Assembly: GCA_036941025.1 (NCBI GenBank)
Contig: JAYMNP010000001.1
Span: 2,564,501-2,628,500, forward strand
Direction of reading: 5' to 3'
From: Lachnospiraceae bacterium JLR.KK002
GTDB taxonomy: Bacteria > Bacillota > Clostridia > Lachnospirales > Lachnospiraceae
Length of the DNA stretch: 64,000 bases
The stretch's first letter is position 1, and every line of letters starts with the position of its first letter. Positions 16,592 through 24,492 of this stretch are shown in pieces. Below the pieces are notes generated by a model that did not search any database, was not told where the DNA came from, and saw nothing but the letters and a program-made list of their open reading frames with translations. The position numbers and the translations under genes were made by a program.

Positions 16592-17343
16592 TATCTTACC
16601 TCCTGCCGTGAAAATCCTTTTGCACCAAGCCTTATTAAAGCTGAAAATAGTATTACAGAAAGCAGCAATGCTAAAATAACCATAACCAATGATACTGGCA
16701 AATTTCCTGCTTCTTCAGAAACAGGCACTCCATTTGGCAAAATACCGATTGTTGGAACCATTAAGCGTGGCATCCAACTATACGGACAAAAAATCCAGTA
16801 TTTTGTGTTTGCAAATATTACGCCCAAGGCTGAGCCTATTCCTGCGTTTATTACAACCGTCGCAAATGCACCAATCTTTTTCGACAGCCACAAACATATT
16901 GGAATTTCCCACATAGAAGCTACGATAATACAAAAAATACCTGCCGCAGCTTGAAATAGCGATATACTAATTGGGATTTCATAAATAAAGTAAACCGCTA
17001 TACCGCCAAGCATATTCAACCCTAAAAAAATGAAATTCGCTATAATATCCAAAATCAATATGACGATTGCTTTTGCAATCCACGCATTTTTAAGTTTTAT
17101 AGGCAGCGGGATAAGACTTCTGTATTTCAGCTTTCCGCCATCCCGTTGTTCACACATCGTGCAAAGCAAAGTGAGAAATCCAGGGAAAAGCAAAACATAC
17201 CACCAGTTAAATGCGTTTTGCTGATACCACATTGGCGCAAACACATTCATAAGCAGGGTAATAACAGGGGCGAGAATAACGAGTTTTATTGCAAAAGTCC
17301 GTTTGTGCTTTATCCATTCGGAAGATACATATTCTTTCATCAC
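16591..17343 (-). CDS. lanE: Lantibiotic immunity ABC transporter permease, MutE/EpiE type
   Basis: A 250-residue permease with six predicted spans. It begins MMKEYVSSEWIKHKRTFAIK, and the early segment FLTLLCTMCEQRDGGKLKYR is typical of LanE subunits. It overlaps the ATPase gene by 4 bases (ATGA). It pairs with the MutG-type subunit at 15848-16591. No lantibiotic precursor, LanB/C/M enzyme or peptidase is encoded nearby, so this is a stand-alone immunity transporter. Confidence 0.87.
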   Translation of the reverse strand: MMKEYVSSEWIKHKRTFAIKLVILAPVITLLMNVFAPMWYQQNAFNWWYVLLFPGFLTLLCTMCEQRDGGKLKYRSLIPLPIKLKNAWIAKAIVILILDIIANFIFLGLNMLGGIAVYFIYEIPISISLFQAAAGIFCIIVASMWEIPICLWLSKKIGAFATVVINAGIGSALGVIFANTKYWIFCPYSWMPRLMVPTIGILPNGVPVSEEAGNLPVSLVMVILALLLSVILFSALIRLGAKGFSRQEVR

Positions 17344-18041
17344 ATTACCTCCCTGCTTTCTTCAACGACCTTAAGAAACAATTCCTCAAGGTTTTCGCTA
17401 TGCTGCATTTTACCTTCATATCCAAGCCTGCCGTTTGCAATGATACCTATGTCATCTGCAATAAGCTGCACTTCTGAAAGAATGTGGCTTGACAATATAA
17501 CCGTTATTCCTCTTTGTGGAAATAGACGGATTAAGTTTCGTAGCTCTCCGATTCCAATCGGGTCTAATCCATTTGTCGGCTCATCGAGAATTAGTAAAGA
17601 CGGATTGTTTAGCAATGCAACCGCAATGCCTAACCGCTGTTTCATTCCCATTGAAAATTGTCCTGCCTTTTTCTTTCCTGTGTTTTGTAAATCCACAAGC
17701 TCCAACACTTCATTGATACGCTGCTCTGGCAACCCCAACAAAATAGTCCTTACTTTTAAATTTTCATACGCCGTCAAGTTTTCATATAACGGGGGATTTT
17801 CTATCAAAGCTCCGATATGCATTAAATCCTGTCTGCTCCATGAGTGATTGGCAAATTCAATCGTACCCTTGGTAGGATGAAGCATACCTGTTACCATCTT
17901 TAAGATTGTAGATTTTCCTGCTCCATTCGGACCTAATAATCCGTATACGCTATTTTCCCGTACATGAATTGACACATCTGTTACAGCGGAATGTTTTCCA
18001 AAGCTCTTGCAAAGATTTGTTGTTTTCAATATGAAATCCAT
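17340..18041 (-). CDS. lanF: Lantibiotic protection ABC transporter ATP-binding subunit
   Basis: A 233-residue ATPase. Walker A is GPNGAGKST (about residues 38-46), the signature is FSMGMKQRLGIA and Walker B is LLILDEPTNGLD. The Q-loop position reads GALIENPPLYENLT, with Glu in place of Gln. This E-loop is a known hallmark of LanF proteins and separates them from ordinary ABC-2 drug pumps. It is the first gene of the F-E-G-I-R-K set. The start overlaps the trailing part of the upstream helix-turn-helix reading frame. Confidence 0.92.
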   Translation of the reverse strand: MDFILKTTNLCKSFGKHSAVTDVSIHVRENSVYGLLGPNGAGKSTILKMVTGMLHPTKGTIEFANHSWSRQDLMHIGALIENPPLYENLTAYENLKVRTILLGLPEQRINEVLELVDLQNTGKKKAGQFSMGMKQRLGIAVALLNNPSLLILDEPTNGLDPIGIGELRNLIRLFPQRGITVILSSHILSEVQLIADDIGIIANGRLGYEGKMQHSENLEELFLKVVEESREVM

Positions 18042-18324
18042 AATGTTTCATTTCCTTTCTTGATTTTGATACATAAAGGGTACTGCACATTTTTGAAGAT
18101 TTCATAAAGATAAGGAGCCTTTTTAAAATCCTGATTAACGCCCGCCATATCAGTATAGGGTAAACAAGAAAAGCTAATTTTGCTTTAATGTTTATTGGCA
18201 TGAGCCATACCCGATTGATGTTCAATACGCCCTCAATCCGATTTTCCTTACAGAGCCTTTGTACCCGCCTTGCCGATATTCCCCAAAGCTCCGCTGCTTC
18301 CTGTGCCGTCACATACTCAAACAT
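17950..18324 (-). CDS. Excisionase-like helix-turn-helix protein with an altered 3' end
   Basis: The first ~45 residues (MFEYVTAQEAAELWGISARRVQRLC...GVLNINRVWLMP) match the small winged-helix proteins found in Firmicutes mobile elements. After WLMP the usual short tail is replaced by about 80 unrelated residues that run into the lanF start region. That tail looks like read-through of former non-coding sequence. The start at 18324 follows GAGGAC. The truncation suggests the immunity operon was joined to a mobile element here, downstream of tnpV. Confidence 0.55.
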   Translation of the reverse strand: MFEYVTAQEAAELWGISARRVQRLCKENRIEGVLNINRVWLMPINIKAKLAFLVYPILIWRALIRILKRLLIFMKSSKMCSTLYVSKSRKEMKHYGFHIENNKSLQELWKTFRCNRCVNSCTGK

Positions 18325-18449
18325 TTCTGTCCTCCTCAAATTGTACTGTATCTACCATAGCCGTTTAAACGAACTGTATCAATTCATAAAACATGAATTT
18401 TTATCTTCCGACAAGAAAAGCGACAGAGCCTTACTCCGCCGCCAATTTA

Positions 18450-18824
18450 TTATGCGTAAATTATTTCTTTCTCAACAATCTCCCTCGCACAAGCCCTTAC
18501 GTTATTAAGGCGTTGTACCCATTCTAAGGCATTTTCTTCCTTTAGGCGTTCCGTTATGCCCTGTGCCTGTTTCATGCCCTCTATGAGCTGTTCAAAGCGT
18601 TCCTGCGCCTGCCTGTCAATGTCGGCAAGGTAAGCGTTGAGTTTGCCGCTTGTGAGAAGATTGGTGTATGTAACCCTGCGGTACTGCTTCAGATAATCCA
18701 GATGCCACTGTCCCCATGTGCCTATCGGCTGTTCTTCTTCGGCGGGTACATTTAAGCACAGTATTAAGTAATCTCCTTGCCGCTCGTATCTGCCGCCCAG
18801 TTCCTCAAAAATCGTCTTTGCCAT
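18450..18824 (-). CDS. tnpV: Transposon-encoded protein TnpV
   Basis: A 124-residue protein of the TnpV family carried by Clostridia transposons. Recognisable stretches are LGGRYERQGDYLILCL, GTWGQWHLDYLKQYRRVTYTN and the C-terminal NNVRACAREIVEKEIIYA. The start follows GGAGGTAACAGACA. The molecular role of TnpV is not established. It marks the immunity operon downstream as mobile-element cargo. An IS3-family fragment abuts its upstream side at about 18.87 kb. Confidence 0.82.
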   Translation of the reverse strand: MAKTIFEELGGRYERQGDYLILCLNVPAEEEQPIGTWGQWHLDYLKQYRRVTYTNLLTSGKLNAYLADIDRQAQERFEQLIEGMKQAQGITERLKEENALEWVQRLNNVRACAREIVEKEIIYA

Positions 18825-18874
18825 TGTCTGTTACCTCCACATTCTTTTTATTTTGAATGTCCGCAAAATCCGTC

Positions 18875-19340
18875 CTACATCTCAGTATCATAGCGGTCAT
18901 ATAACAGTTCTGATTTCATTCTGGCCCACATGCTTTCACAGCGGGCATTATCATGGCATCTTCCACCCGCGCTGTTCATGCTTTGTCGGATGCCATATTG
19001 ATTGATTGCGTCCCGATAAAGCCGGCTGGTGTACTGGCTTCCCCTGTCACTGTGGATAATTGCTCCGCGGATGCCTGGATACGCTTCCGCCGCGTTTTTC
19101 AATGTCCGCACACATAACGGAGCTTTCATGTTTGTATCCATTGCCAGGCCAACCACGCTGGAATCGAAGCAGTCGAAAACAGCGGAAACATACAGCTTTC
19201 CATCGCTGGCTTTGATCTCTGTTATGTCTGTTACGCACTTGGACAGCGGTTCCTCTGACTTGAAATCACGTTTTAACAGATCTTCTGATTTCCGGGCTTC
19301 CCGGTCTGCTTTCGTGATTCCGTTTGGTTTACGCCTGGGA
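18875..19340 (-). pseudogene. IS3-family transposase orfB fragment (copy A)
   Basis: The frame covers the middle of an IS3 orfB: ITKADREARKSEDLLKRDFK, CVTDITEIKASDGKLYVSA (first catalytic Asp), HSDRGSQYTSRLYRDA (second Asp) and NARCESMWARMKSELLYDRY (Glu). It stops at RYDTEM, about 35 residues short of the full ending. The 5' third is missing, cut at the left end of the complete copy B next door. It is close to copy B in sequence but not identical. Confidence 0.85.
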
Positions 19341-19388
19341 TGATTTTGTCAAGATTAGTTGACACATTTTCCTCAAGGATTTTGTATC

Positions 19389-20297
19389 CTATGCTGCTTC
19401 TTTCAGGGAATCATAGTATCGCTGCCGTTTTATCATGGGAGGAAGGCCTCCATTAGAGGAACAGATCCTCCGGTTATTCCAATAGCTGATGAAATATCTC
19501 CAGATCAGGGTTTTCAGTTCATCCGTGCTCATCTTCTCTGTATCGTAACGGTCATAGAGTAGTTCAGATTTCATTCTGGCCCACATGCTCTCGCAGCGGG
19601 CGTTATCATGGCATCTGCCGCCTGCACTGTTCATGCTCTGCCGTATGCCATACTTCCGGATTACATCCCGGTAAAGCTGGCTCGTGTACTGGCTTCCCCT
19701 GTCACTGTGGATAATTGCCCCATGGATGTCCGGATATGTCTTCGCCGCGTTTTCCAGTGTCCGCGCACATAATGGAGCTTTCATATTAGTATCCATCGCC
19801 AGTCCAACCACGCTGGAATCGAAGCAGTCAAAAACAGCCGAAACATACAGCTTTCCATCGCTGGCTTTGATCTCTGTTATGTCTGTTACACACTTGACCA
19901 GCGGCTTCTCTGACTTAAAATCACGTTTTAACAGATCTTCTGATTTCCGGGCTTGCCGATCCGCTTTCGTGATTCCGTTTGGTTTGCGCCTGGGATGGTG
20001 GCTGATGCCGATATCCTCCATGACACGGTAAACAGTACGTTCGCTGGGAATATCCACATTTTCAGGCTGTTTTAACATTAATGCCTGATACATACGGATC
20101 CGGCCGTAGGTGTCATTACAATCATCTTCCTCAAGGATTTCCATCATGGCGTCTGCCAGGGGCTGATACTTCCATGGGCGGTCTTTATTTGCAAGGTACT
20201 GGTAGAATCCCTGCCTGCTGACATGAAGGGTTCTACAGTAAAAGAAGATATCCCCTTTTAATTTGCCGTCTTTGGTTTTAAGAGCAATGAACTTCAT
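19389..20297 (-). CDS. IS3-family transposase OrfB
   Basis: A 302-residue DDE transposase catalytic subunit with an HTH_21-like N-terminus (KLKGDIFFYCRTLHVSRQGFYQYL). The catalytic Asp are in CVTDITEIK and HSDRGSQYTS and the Glu is in NARCESMWARMKSE. The ending FISYWNNRRICSSNGGLPP is the normal IS3 ending. The ATG overlaps the stop of orfA by 4 bases, and a run of A residues just upstream could allow the -1 frameshift used by the family to make the fused OrfAB. Confidence 0.93.
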   Translation of the reverse strand: MKFIALKTKDGKLKGDIFFYCRTLHVSRQGFYQYLANKDRPWKYQPLADAMMEILEEDDCNDTYGRIRMYQALMLKQPENVDIPSERTVYRVMEDIGISHHPRRKPNGITKADRQARKSEDLLKRDFKSEKPLVKCVTDITEIKASDGKLYVSAVFDCFDSSVVGLAMDTNMKAPLCARTLENAAKTYPDIHGAIIHSDRGSQYTSQLYRDVIRKYGIRQSMNSAGGRCHDNARCESMWARMKSELLYDRYDTEKMSTDELKTLIWRYFISYWNNRRICSSNGGLPPMIKRQRYYDSLKEAA

Positions 20298-20632
20298 TCT
20301 TTCGTTTTTGCTGACCTCAGACGGCTCGCGGCGAAAAAAGCGCTGGCTTCCTCCAGAAAGTCATTTTCCTTCTTCAAACGGCGGATTTCTTTTTCCTGTT
20401 CCTTAACCAGCTGGCGGAGCTGAAGAAGTTCCTGGTTAAGGGTCATGGCGCTTTGCGGAGTTTGTGAACCTGCCCCAAGGTCGAGGCTGCCAGGGCGGTT
20501 GGCCCGTACCCAGCCATACATGGTATTCTTTGGAACCCCCAGTTCTTTAGCGGCCTTTGCTTGTCCGATTTCCTTTGCCAGTTTCACTGCCTGTACTTTG
20601 TATTCATGGTCGTATTGCCTGTTTTCTGCCAT
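20294..20632 (-). CDS. IS3-family transposase OrfA
   Basis: A 112-residue DNA-binding subunit with a helix-turn-helix (YKVQAVKLAKEIGQAKAAKE... VPKNTMYGWV) and a C-terminal leucine-zipper-like coiled coil (LLQLRQLVKEQEKEIRRLKKEN). AAGGAGTGAAC lies upstream of the ATG. It binds the inverted repeats and pairs with OrfB. Confidence 0.92.
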   Translation of the reverse strand: MAENRQYDHEYKVQAVKLAKEIGQAKAAKELGVPKNTMYGWVRANRPGSLDLGAGSQTPQSAMTLNQELLQLRQLVKEQEKEIRRLKKENDFLEEASAFFAASRLRSAKTKE

Positions 20633-20696
20633 TTTTGTTCACTCCTTATCCTCTTGATTATATCTCAAATCCTTGAGAATGGGCTGTCAACTTTTT

Positions 20697-21257
20697 TTAT
20701 ACCACATCATTGTCAAGGGTTCGTTTACATAATACCGCTTTCATATTTGTATCCATCGCCAGCCCGAGGACTGCAGCATCATAGCAGTCAAATATGGCAG
20801 ATACATAAAGTTTTCCGTCTTTTGCCTTGATTTCGGTTATGTCCGTGACGCATTTTTTCAGTGGCTCTGCAGATTTGAAATCCCGTTTCAGCAGGTCATC
20901 CGATTTGCGTGCTTCACGGTCAGCTTTGGTAATTCCGTTCGGTTTGCGTTTCGGGCGGTGGCTGAGTCCGGTTTCCTTCATGATGCGGTAAACGGTTCTT
21001 TCGCCGGGAATGCGGACTCCTTCCGGCTGTTTCAGAAGAAGCGCCTGATACATACGGATTCTTCCGCAGGCATCGTTGCATTCATCCTCTGATACGATTG
21101 TCCGCATGGCATCAGCTAAAGCCTGATATTTCCACGGGCGGTCTTTGTTTGCCAGATATTTATAAAACCCCTGCCGTGTTACTTTTAACATCCGGCAGTA
21201 AAAAGAAATCTTCCCCTTGATAACGCCGTCCTCGGTTTTTATAGCAATGAACATCAT
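20697..21257 (-). pseudogene. IS3-family OrfB, 3'-truncated (copy C)
   Basis: 186 residues of an IS3 OrfB: MMFIAIKTEDGVIKGKISFYC, then RRKPNGITKADREARK-type and CVTDITEIKAKDGKLYVSA, then the frame ends in DNDVV. Only the first catalytic Asp is present; the second Asp and the Glu are gone, so it cannot be active alone. Confidence 0.88.
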
Positions 21258-21595
21258 TCTCTGCCTTTTACAGACTTCCGACGGCTGGCGGCGAAAAAAG
21301 CGCTTGCTTCCTCAAGAAATTCATTTTCCTCTTTCAGACGGCGGATTTCTTTTTCCTGATCCCTGACCTGTCTGCGTAGAACTGTCAGTTCCTCTGCGAG
21401 ACTCATGGCTGTCTGGGGCGTATGGGAACCAGGGCCGGCATCCAGCCGTCCTTCCCTGGCTGCTTTTGTCCATGCGTACATGGTATTTTCGGGAATTCCT
21501 AATTCAGCAGCCGCTTTTGCACCGCCGATTTCTTTTGCCAGTTTCACGGCCTGGATTTTGAAATCCATGTCGTATTTCCTTTGTTTTTTTGCCAT
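21254..21595 (-). CDS. IS3-family OrfA (copy C)
   Basis: An intact 113-residue OrfA (MAKKQRKYDMDFKIQAVKLA...) with helix-turn-helix and coiled coil. It is preceded by GGAGG and overlaps its truncated orfB by 4 bases. It may still be translated, but the element it serves is incomplete. Confidence 0.88.
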   Translation of the reverse strand: MAKKQRKYDMDFKIQAVKLAKEIGGAKAAAELGIPENTMYAWTKAAREGRLDAGPGSHTPQTAMSLAEELTVLRRQVRDQEKEIRRLKEENEFLEEASAFFAASRRKSVKGRE

Positions 21596-21662
21596 TGTAG
21601 TTGCCTCCTTATTTCTCTTTGATTATACATCAAATCCTTGAGTATAAGATGTCAACTAAAAT

Positions 21663-22333
21663 GATACAACATCATTTATGATTTGCCGCCACAGCGGACG
21701 GGAAAAAGAGGACGTCCTGCAACGCATGGCGACAGGCTCTCCATCCAGGATGATTTTACTCTGTCTGATGAAAAAATTGGAGGCTATTACATGGCTGTGC
21801 GCCGTGTCCTTACAAACATTTTTGGCAAAAGGACAGTCTTGGCATATGTTACATCAGCGGACAAGGAAAATGGTGGCAGGCGTTTATATTTCAGCACAGT
21901 TTTTCCAGAACAGCTGCAAATATTCTGTGCCTGGCAGGAAAAATCCCCACTGAATCAGACAGGAAGCAGCCGTATGCAGTTTATACCTCTGATGCTTTAT
22001 GCTTTTCGGTGGAACATCGAAGTTAGTTATTACGAACAGAAAACCTTCTGGTCATTATGCAGCTACATGGTGCGGAGCCGCAAAGGAATAGAAATGCTTG
22101 TCAATCTAATCAACATAGCGTATTGTGCAATGAAACTTTTGCCGTATCAGGACAAGACGTTTTCCAAATACCAGACAGAAAGCGTCCAGGAATTTCGTTT
22201 CGTACTGAGCGAACAAATTCGCCAGCAGGTATTTTATTCCATTTTCGTGAAAAAAGCCGAAACACACATAAAATCAAAAGCTATCATTAAGGTTTTAAAA
22301 CAACTGATTCAGCATCAGGGATATTATTTATAA
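21663..22333 (+). pseudogene. IS4-family transposase fragment
   Basis: About 220 C-terminal residues of a DDE transposase. The segment YAFRWNIEVSYYEQK fits the Y-(2)-R-(3)-E-(6)-K signature of the IS4 family exactly. The N-terminal half with both catalytic Asp is absent, and the left break is at the end of IS3 copy C. A further degraded relative of the same element is at 56.35-56.56 kb (LCSYMVRSRKGIEMLVNL in both). Confidence 0.82.
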
Positions 22334-22995
22334 AGTTGTAAAGTGGTGTAAGCATAACAGAAATGCCCGTTAATGTACATCTGCTGAATGGCTGGATTGG
22401 CGGCAGCATGGGAAGGCATGGAGCCGTAGGCGGCTTTATAAGGGTCAAAGGAATCGTCCATCCCTTTTGCTTTTTTGAAGGCTTTCAGCTGTTTGATGAT
22501 ACGGTTGGCATATTTGGGATTGTTTTCTGTAACCCATGCCTCAATGCCGGAGGTGTCAAAGAGAAGCATGGAAGCTTTCTGTGTATCAATACAATGGCAG
22601 ATCGGTTCGGTCAAGTCAACAAGATGATCGAACATGGATTGTAAGTCCGATAAAAAATCCTGTTTGAACCGGGTGAATTTAGAGGCATCCGGGACAACAT
22701 CAAACCCACAGAAGTCTCGCAGTTCCTGGGAGTATTTCAGGAATATGATCAGCAGGGATGTTGTTGGGATTGAGAAGATAAGCTGTAATAACAGAGCCCT
22801 GAGCATTGGATAAAGCAGATGCTTACGGGGCCTGCCAGTGGCAGCATGGAAATGAGAAATAAAGGACACTGGGACAATTTCATCTAAGTTGATGGTATTT
22901 TCGAGAAGTGCAAGGAACTGATATTTATCATTATCAAATTTATTTTGGCAATCGGTAAAAATATCTGCCAAAGAGAGCTGTTTATGTGTTATCAT
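22324..22995 (-). pseudogene. IS1182/IS5-like transposase, 3'-truncated
   Basis: MITHKQLSLADIFTDCQNKF... is the N-terminal 213 or so residues of a DDE transposase. It is nearly identical to the one starting at 63529. ASMLLFDTSGIEAWVTE holds the first catalytic Asp. The frame breaks off after QQMYINGHFCYAYTT where it meets the IS4 fragment. The upstream terminal region of the element is intact up to about 23136 (GCGAAACACCAGAACCCAC on the minus strand). IS1182 versus another IS5-like group is not certain. Confidence 0.8.
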
Positions 22996-23168
22996 ATAGA
23001 TACGACTCCTTTACTGGTGGATATGGATAATTGTTACTGGAGATTTCAATTATACCACAGACCAGTGAGGAGTTGTTTTATTTTGTAACAAAGAGAATCC
23101 CGTATTTATGTGGGTTCTGGTGTTTCGCAAATGCCTATTTACAAAGTATGAAGAAAGGAATATCTGAT

Positions 23169-23759
23169 ATGGAAAAAAGCAAAACCCGGAAACTGTTGTA
23201 TGAGGGGCTAAATCATGACGAAATCGAACTGTTGGAGTGGTACCATGCAAATCCATTGTCCGTGTATATTGAAATCGCTTTAATAATAATGGCTGACATT
23301 GAGATAATTACGGAAGAACAGCGCAGGGAGTATAAGGCACGGGTGGCGGAGAATGCGGGCAAATTGAGGGAGCTTCTGCTGAAAAAGGAAGATGGCGCCA
23401 TAACGAATAAGGACAGACTGAAAGACTTTCTGTTTGACATTATGAATAAGTATGATGGGATGTTTGCAGACATATCACTGGACGATGAAACAGACACAAT
23501 TTTCGTAAATACCGTAGACGGTGGGCGCTTCACTGTTACCGTCAGCCCTGTGACTGCGGACAAAGCCCTCCTGAAACTGTGGGCAAAGAAGAATCCGAAA
23601 CTGATGTCCCTTGCACTCGGCGTGCTGAATATGAGGAGTTTAGGCGCATTTACGGAAGAAGAAGCAAATGGGTATCTGTCGTCTATCCTTGAAAGGGCTG
23701 ATAACTCCGGTATTGAGAGTTTAAAATTTTTATCCGGAATGAATAAGACAAATCCATGA
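23169..23759 (+). CDS. Unknown 196-residue protein, copy 1
   Basis: MEKSKTRKLLYEGLNHDEIELLEWYHANPLS... is soluble, helical and mixed-charge, with no signal peptide, membrane segment or motif I recognise. The ATG at 23169 follows GAAAGGA. It differs from the copy at 25083 at only four nucleotides over 591, and all four change the residue (A/V, D/N, K/E, K/E). The 3' flank is also shared for about 65 bases. The 5' flank is not; here it is the end of the IS1182-like element. A hairpin at 23855-23886 follows the gene. No function is proposed. Confidence 0.75.
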   Translation: MEKSKTRKLLYEGLNHDEIELLEWYHANPLSVYIEIALIIMADIEIITEEQRREYKARVAENAGKLRELLLKKEDGAITNKDRLKDFLFDIMNKYDGMFADISLDDETDTIFVNTVDGGRFTVTVSPVTADKALLKLWAKKNPKLMSLALGVLNMRSLGAFTEEEANGYLSSILERADNSGIESLKFLSGMNKTNP

Positions 23760-23854
23760 ATTAATATAGGAAAAATATCGGCATGGTCGCTGGCATTTCA
23801 TGCGCCAAAACATAAATAAAGCTGAATTGAAAAAGTAAATTCCAGTGCAGGAGT

Positions 23855-23886
23855 AAATTCCACCACATAAGCGGGCGGTGGAATTT
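23855..23886 (+). terminator. Hairpin after the 196-residue gene, copy 1
   Basis: AAATTCCACC/GGTGGAATTT form a 10-bp stem followed by AAAATTTCATTTT. It is a plausible terminator with a weak T-tract. Confidence 0.5.
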
Positions 23887-23948
23887 AAAATTTCATTTTA
23901 GGTTTATAACTTTTCTGAGAATTAATGATAGAAGCGTGTCGAATAATA

Positions 23949-23957
23949 TGTTATAAT
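23949..23957 (+). promoter_or_regulatory. Promoter of the small hydrophobic toxin
   Basis: TGTTATAAT, an extended -10, precedes the toxin ribosome site by about 30 bases. The leader between them can fold through GTTGC/GCAAC. The relic locus at 8077 keeps the same element. Confidence 0.6.
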
Positions 23958-24003
23958 TTTTTTGTTGCCCACCGATACCCGCAACAGGGAGGAGGTGTCA
24001 GCG

Positions 24004-24102
24004 TTGGAATTTTTTATATCTTTTTTAGTTGCCGTTCTGGGCGGTGTAACTTGCCACTACATCATCAAATGGTTAGACGGTGACGACAAAGGCAACGACT
24101 AG
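24004..24102 (+). CDS. Small hydrophobic type I toxin-like peptide (32 aa)
   Basis: TTG at 24004 is preceded by GGAGGAGGTG at 23988-23997. The peptide starts MEFFISFLVAVLGGV, continues TCHYIIKWL and ends in the charged tail DGDDKGND. One membrane helix with a polar tail, a stable downstream hairpin and an opposing promoter are the hallmarks of type I toxin-antitoxin loci (TxpA, Fst and BsrG types). A decayed copy with the same promoter, tail and antisense promoter exists at 8.1 kb. Toxicity is inferred, not shown; the family is not one I can name. Confidence 0.65.
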   Translation: MEFFISFLVAVLGGVTCHYIIKWLDGDDKGND

Positions 24103-24132
24103 CCTGGTGGGTGCTTTGCCACTATAAAAGTA

Positions 24133-24182
24133 AAGAAGAATCCCTCAACTGTGTTACCGCACGGTTGGGGGATTCGCTTCTT
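24133..24182. terminator. Shared terminator hairpin of the toxin locus
   Basis: AAGAAGAATCCCTCAAC pairs with GTTGGGGGATTCGCTTCTT around a GC-containing loop. The stem lies between the toxin stop and the opposing promoter. It could end the toxin mRNA and, read in reverse with CTTTACTTTTATAG following, the antisense RNA as well. Confidence 0.75.
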
Positions 24183-24220
24183 CGTCAACGTTGGACTTTT
24201 TATATCTTTTGCCTAATGGC

Positions 24221-24249
24221 ATTATAGCATATGCAGAAATGTTTTTCAA
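24221..24249 (-). promoter_or_regulatory. Antisense RNA promoter of the toxin locus
   Basis: Read on the minus strand this is TTGAAA, exactly 17 bases, then TATAAT. A transcript from it would start near 24214 and run antisense to the toxin mRNA 3' end, giving an RNA of roughly 80-110 nt. The -10 neighbourhood is identical to that at 8395-8423. Confidence 0.72.
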
Positions 24250-24438
24250 TATGCTTTTATTTCGAATATTTTATCCTTATCTGGCATCACTCAGTATAAA
24301 TTTATGAAAAAGATAGCAAAACCTGTGTCAGAGAATCCAGTCAACCCCTTTACCGGATAACAGTTGCGAAGCAATCAGGGGTTTACCGGATGGTATTCAT
24401 ATGCCTGGAATCTCCAGAATGGAAAAAGGAGGTTCCAA

Positions 24439-24471
24439 ATGCATTTTATTGGAATATCCCCTGATTACTAA
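24439..24471 (+). CDS. 10-codon ORF behind a perfect ribosome site
   Basis: AAAGGAGG at 24425-24432 is followed 6 bases later by ATG and the codons for MHFIGISPDY. The site is too good to ignore, but the ORF is tiny. It may be the surviving start of a gene lost by deletion or a leader for nothing that remains. The rest of 24250-24490 shows no other gene. Confidence 0.25.
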   Translation: MHFIGISPDY

Positions 24472-24492
24472 TTCATTAACTTTAAAACCTCT

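Larger units (their letters stand above)
19358..20691 (-). mobile_element. Complete IS3-family insertion sequence (copy B)
   Basis: The element is about 1.33 kb and bounded by imperfect inverted ends. GTTGACA plus TCAAGGATTT on the left (19358 onward) is mirrored by AAATCCTTGA plus TGTCAAC on the right, ending at 20691. It contains intact orfA and orfB. No clear target duplication is visible, probably because it landed among older IS fragments. It splits IS remains on both sides (copies A and C). Confidence 0.85.
20697..21656 (-). mobile_element. 5' part of a second IS3-family element (copy C)
   Basis: The right end (AAATCCTTGAGTATAAGATG then TGTCAAC ending at 21656) matches the right end of copy B. 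The left part is lost. orfA is complete, and orfB breaks off after LCKRTLDNDVV at 20697, adjoining copy B. Nucleotide differences show it is a separate, diverged relative rather than the missing half of copy A. Confidence 0.82.

Noticed and set aside
13403-18824. Lantibiotic precursor or modification genes next to the immunity operon
   Set aside because: No LanA-like peptide, LanB/LanC/LanM or LanT/LanP frame was seen in the island.
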